Both the position numbers and the translations under genes were made by a program. From Drosophila persimilis (Eukaryota; Arthropoda; Insecta; Diptera; Drosophilidae), in assembly GCF_003286085.1 (NCBI RefSeq), contig NW_020825313.1, positions 2,108,001 to 2,172,000 of the forward strand: a DNA stretch of 64,000 nucleotides. The letters run 5' to 3'. Positions 61,611-64,000 of this stretch are shown here, piece after piece (within the stretch, counting starts at the first letter, position 1; every line of letters begins with the position of its first letter). The notes under the pieces are model-generated. The model did no database searches. It had not been told where the DNA came from and worked only from the letters and a program-made list of their open reading frames with translations.

Positions 61611-62230
61611 TCATCTAGCAGTAGCCGAAAAAACAATATTTTGTGGTTGTGTCGAAGAGGCTTGCCAAAAATGAAACAACGGCCTGTTGCTCATAGCAAA
61701 GATGCGAAAAAGTGCAAGGTGAATATGTTGTCGAGAATCGGCGACTATAACACCAGAGGAACCGCTAATTGGCACTTTTTTGAAGTGGATGGAACTGGAG
61801 CTTTCTGAGTCGGCGTGGACGTCTGCAATGGCACAGCTGCACACAGATTAACTGCCGTCAAATCAGCAGTCGGCCTCTGTCTATGCACAAAGCGGGAAAC
61901 CCTTACCAATACTGGCCAGAATCTATCATCAATGAGCACGGGGAATAGGGATTTGGGGACCCCAAGCTTAAAATTAACGAACTTCAACGCAGCTAAATCA
62001 GCATCTCGCTTGATCAATTTCGCGCAAGAAATTTTATCGGCAACAAATATCACCACCGCCTCTGGCCCCGTCGCGATAGAAAATTTACCAATGTGGAGGT
62101 ATGTTAAGAGTTTAACTGCATCTGCATGCATATCAATGCACGTCAGATGAAATTCTCGGCGGCACAACGAACAGCGGACAGCACCAAAGCAACGATGTTG
62201 AGCGGCTGTCCATCCGAATTGTACTCCGAC
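61611..62230 (-). pseudogene. LINE ORF1 fragment with PHD-like zinc finger
   Basis: Frame 61,745-62,167, with coding visible up to about 62,190, reads CSLCRREFHLTCID, the second half of a PHD-type finger, then a coiled region and LKFVNFKLGVPKSLFPVLID followed by RFWPVLVRVSRFVHR. The SFKxxVPxxxFxxxxxxxxWPxxVxVRxF pattern is typical of CR1/L2-type ORF1 proteins that carry a PHD finger. A further frame at 61,611-61,844 is serine/histidine-rich linker. Identity by motif only. Confidence 0.55.
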
Positions 62231-63260
62231 CAGTGATAGAGCGACATAACGAGAACACGACCGAACGACCGATCGCCATTAAGCAAAACTTATCAGGTTG
62301 CGTGCTGTGCAATGATAGCTCCCACGAAATCCATTACTTTATCCCCCACAAATCACCTTAAAGAAACCAAGAGGCTTTCCCTTGGTGTAAACTGTCTTAA
62401 AACAGGGCATCTATTGAGTCAGTGCAACTCAAGCCATACCCTCCTGCTTTTCAGTAACCCTGAAGCTAATTCAGCCCAAGGGCAATGAGTGCCACTCCAT
62501 CCTCCGTCTCTATCTACGCCGGCTCAGCATTCCACTGACCATATGTCAGTATATCCGCCTACGACTTCTCATTATACCACTGTACCAGAGGGTTCAGCGT
62601 CTACTTCCACTACTCTAGTTGCTCAAAATCTCTGCAATGATGATGTGCTACTGTCCGCGGCTACCCTCCTGGTCAAAATTTGATCTGCAGCCTTCGTTTG
62701 TGGCCGAGCGCTGCTAGATTCCGGCTTTCAGTTGCATTAGTCAATTTCCGTTATGTCAATCAGCTTCAGCTTCCGAAGGTAGATTTGTTCACTTTGTTTG
62801 ATTCGTTCGGGAAAAGGTGATCGCAGCTTCAACGACGATGGATTGTCGATCCACATAAGCCTACAGTTTCGCTGCTCTAACTACTCCCAACAATTTTGTT
62901 AGCTGTTTATTGCCTTTTCCAGAAGCTCCTGTGTGTTGGGAAAGTCAGGCTGCTGTCATGAATACCGTTAATTCTGAAGGCTCGCTTGTGATGGGTTATA
63001 TATGGATTTTGTGATCGGTTGACGGACTCTTTGTTGCTGGTTTTACGCGCTCCTGCCATTTCGTATAGGCAAACGCCTGAACTTCACCGAAAGGTTCTCC
63101 TGGTCAAAGTTCCCCGAACTTGTTTCCTATGATTCCCTGGCTATAATCTTTAAAATGAAATCCATTGCCGTGACCTCTAAATAGATGATACGATATCTGG
63201 CTCTCACTCTCAGGAAAAGTCCAATAGGCTTTTCCAACAACCAACTAGACGTTCACCTTA
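62231..63260 (+). pseudogene. BEL/Pao gag knuckles and protease (third family)
   Basis: Broken plus-strand frames read CVLCNDSSHEIHYF (about 62,302-62,345) and NCLKTGHLLSQCNSSH (62,391-62,440), the paired knuckles of BEL/Pao gag. A P/S/T-rich linker (62,489-62,683) follows, then LLSAATLLVK and ALLDSGFQLH (62,640-62,735), the protease start with DSG. Decayed protease/RT linker runs to about 63,200. It is the 3' continuation of the gag at 59,400-59,820 and a different family from the other two BEL/Pao elements. Confidence 0.6.
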
Positions 63261-63480
63261 AGGTAAATTCCAAATGAGGCACCTGAGCACGAAAACTGTA
63301 CATAATGGAGCTCCTGCAGCTGGGAATAAGCCCATTCGAATATTGGCTTATTGGCGGGAGAATTTGCAATTTTCTGATCAAATTTTGTATAGTTGTAAAT
63401 TTGGCATGTAATTTGAAAATCCAGACTTGGAAATCCAGAACAGCTAATGTTGATCGAAACTAATAATTTATCTAAAAACG
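63261..63480. other. Unassigned spacer
   Basis: AT-rich; nothing recognised. Confidence 0.4.
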
Positions 63481-64000
63481 AAGTTGTCGAGTTATCAACT
63501 TAAACTTCTCTCGAAAAATATATATTTTAAAGATATAAATGCATCCAGCGTGGATGGTGTCGAGCCAATTCGTCCAGGTAGTCGGAAACGATGACTTTTC
63601 GGAGCCGATCGCATATAAATTTGAGTTAATTTTAACAATTCAACGCGCATGAGTTTTCTCAATAAAACTTGACAGATGTTAATTATTGCATTTCTTATGT
63701 CATTTAAATGGGTTCTAACGTACTGACACCCCAAACCTTGATTTGGTCAATAGTCTTCCAGGAATCTTAAAATCTGGCAAAGAGTGCAACGTTTGTACCT
63801 GATATAGCTTCGGCACATTGCTCAAATGCTACCCGCAAATATATTTCACTGACGTGATGTCTGCATGGGAGGTATAAGAGTGTTTTGTCTAATGGTTTCT
63901 TTAGGCGGAATGAAGAGCCGATAATTCGTCCAGAATTGGATGCAGTTGTAGGCTTCTTTTTATTTGGGCAACAATTCCCCATTTCATTCGCATTCCGCAT
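63481..64000 (-). pseudogene. Unassigned transposon-like protein, cut by the window edge
   Basis: The frame 63,767-64,000 is open to the edge and reads RIIGSSFRLKKPLDKTLLYL, then PCRHHVSEIYLRVAFEQC and a NVALFARF end. Other frames downstream continue with DSWKTIDQIKVWGV and DYLDELARHHPRWMHLYL-like pieces. The CRHH block followed by a hydrophobic helix and a GxxVxLFxRF motif resembles uncharacterised proteins that are multicopy in insect genomes and probably transposon-encoded. I cannot name the class. Stops and frameshifts are present. Confidence 0.35.

Noticed and set aside
61815-62150. 111-aa plus-strand frame
   Set aside because: Antisense to the LINE ORF1 that carries the recognisable PHD-like and SFK-type motifs.

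Overview
This window looks like drosophilid DNA, most probably genus Drosophila outside the melanogaster reference. The evidence is one host gene with very short introns (59-73 bp) embedded in transposable elements of characteristically drosophilid types: BEL/Pao elements, a 17.6/297-like gypsy element, LOA-type LINEs, PIF/Harbinger, Transib-like and Helitron pieces, and many DINE-1/INE-1-like repeats. Almost everything outside 29,041-32,378 is transposon. The density fits pericentric or dot-chromosome-like repeat-rich DNA. The species cannot be fixed from the sequence alone.

Layout. 1-768 and 11,365-11,880 are the two convergent genes of one decayed PIF/Harbinger element, split by a BEL/Pao complex (769-11,359, minus strand) that is flanked by a single CTAAT target duplication. 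The complex is an LTR-sharing array with four LTRs and includes a 1,734-bp direct tandem duplication. 11,880-15,230 is repeat debris. 15,230-23,403 and 25,046-28,107 are two copies of a segmental duplication containing a MITE, DINE-1, LINE remnants and a roo-like LTR. The first copy was later split by a LOA LINE (15,425-20,498, 12-bp target duplication), and the second copy preserves the empty site. A second, unrelated BEL/Pao fragment lies between the copies.

29,041-32,378 holds four consecutive plus-strand exons of an LRP4-like LDL-receptor-family gene: seven LDLR class A repeats, EGF modules, one full YWTD beta-propeller and the start of a second. No further exon is recognisable downstream, so the last visible donor opens an intron of more than 31 kb.

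32,545-38,010 holds old LINE fragments, a Transib-like transposase pseudogene and DINE-1 copies. 38,460-45,560 is a decayed Helitron-like element interrupted by LOA element 2 (39,582-45,214), which has an 11-bp target duplication and two uninterrupted ORFs and is the best candidate for a recently active element. 47,328-53,887 is a young 17.6/297-like gypsy element (two differences seen between LTRs) with a broken pol and a shortened env. 54,040-64,000 is mostly decayed LINE and BEL/Pao sequence nested in one another, ending in an unassigned transposon-like ORF at the window edge.

There is no operon-like cooperation here. The only host gene is Lrp4-like. The main biological content is the nested insertion history, which can be ordered from target-site duplications. 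I found no CRISPR array, rRNA gene or convincing tRNA gene, and no clearly new biological system.
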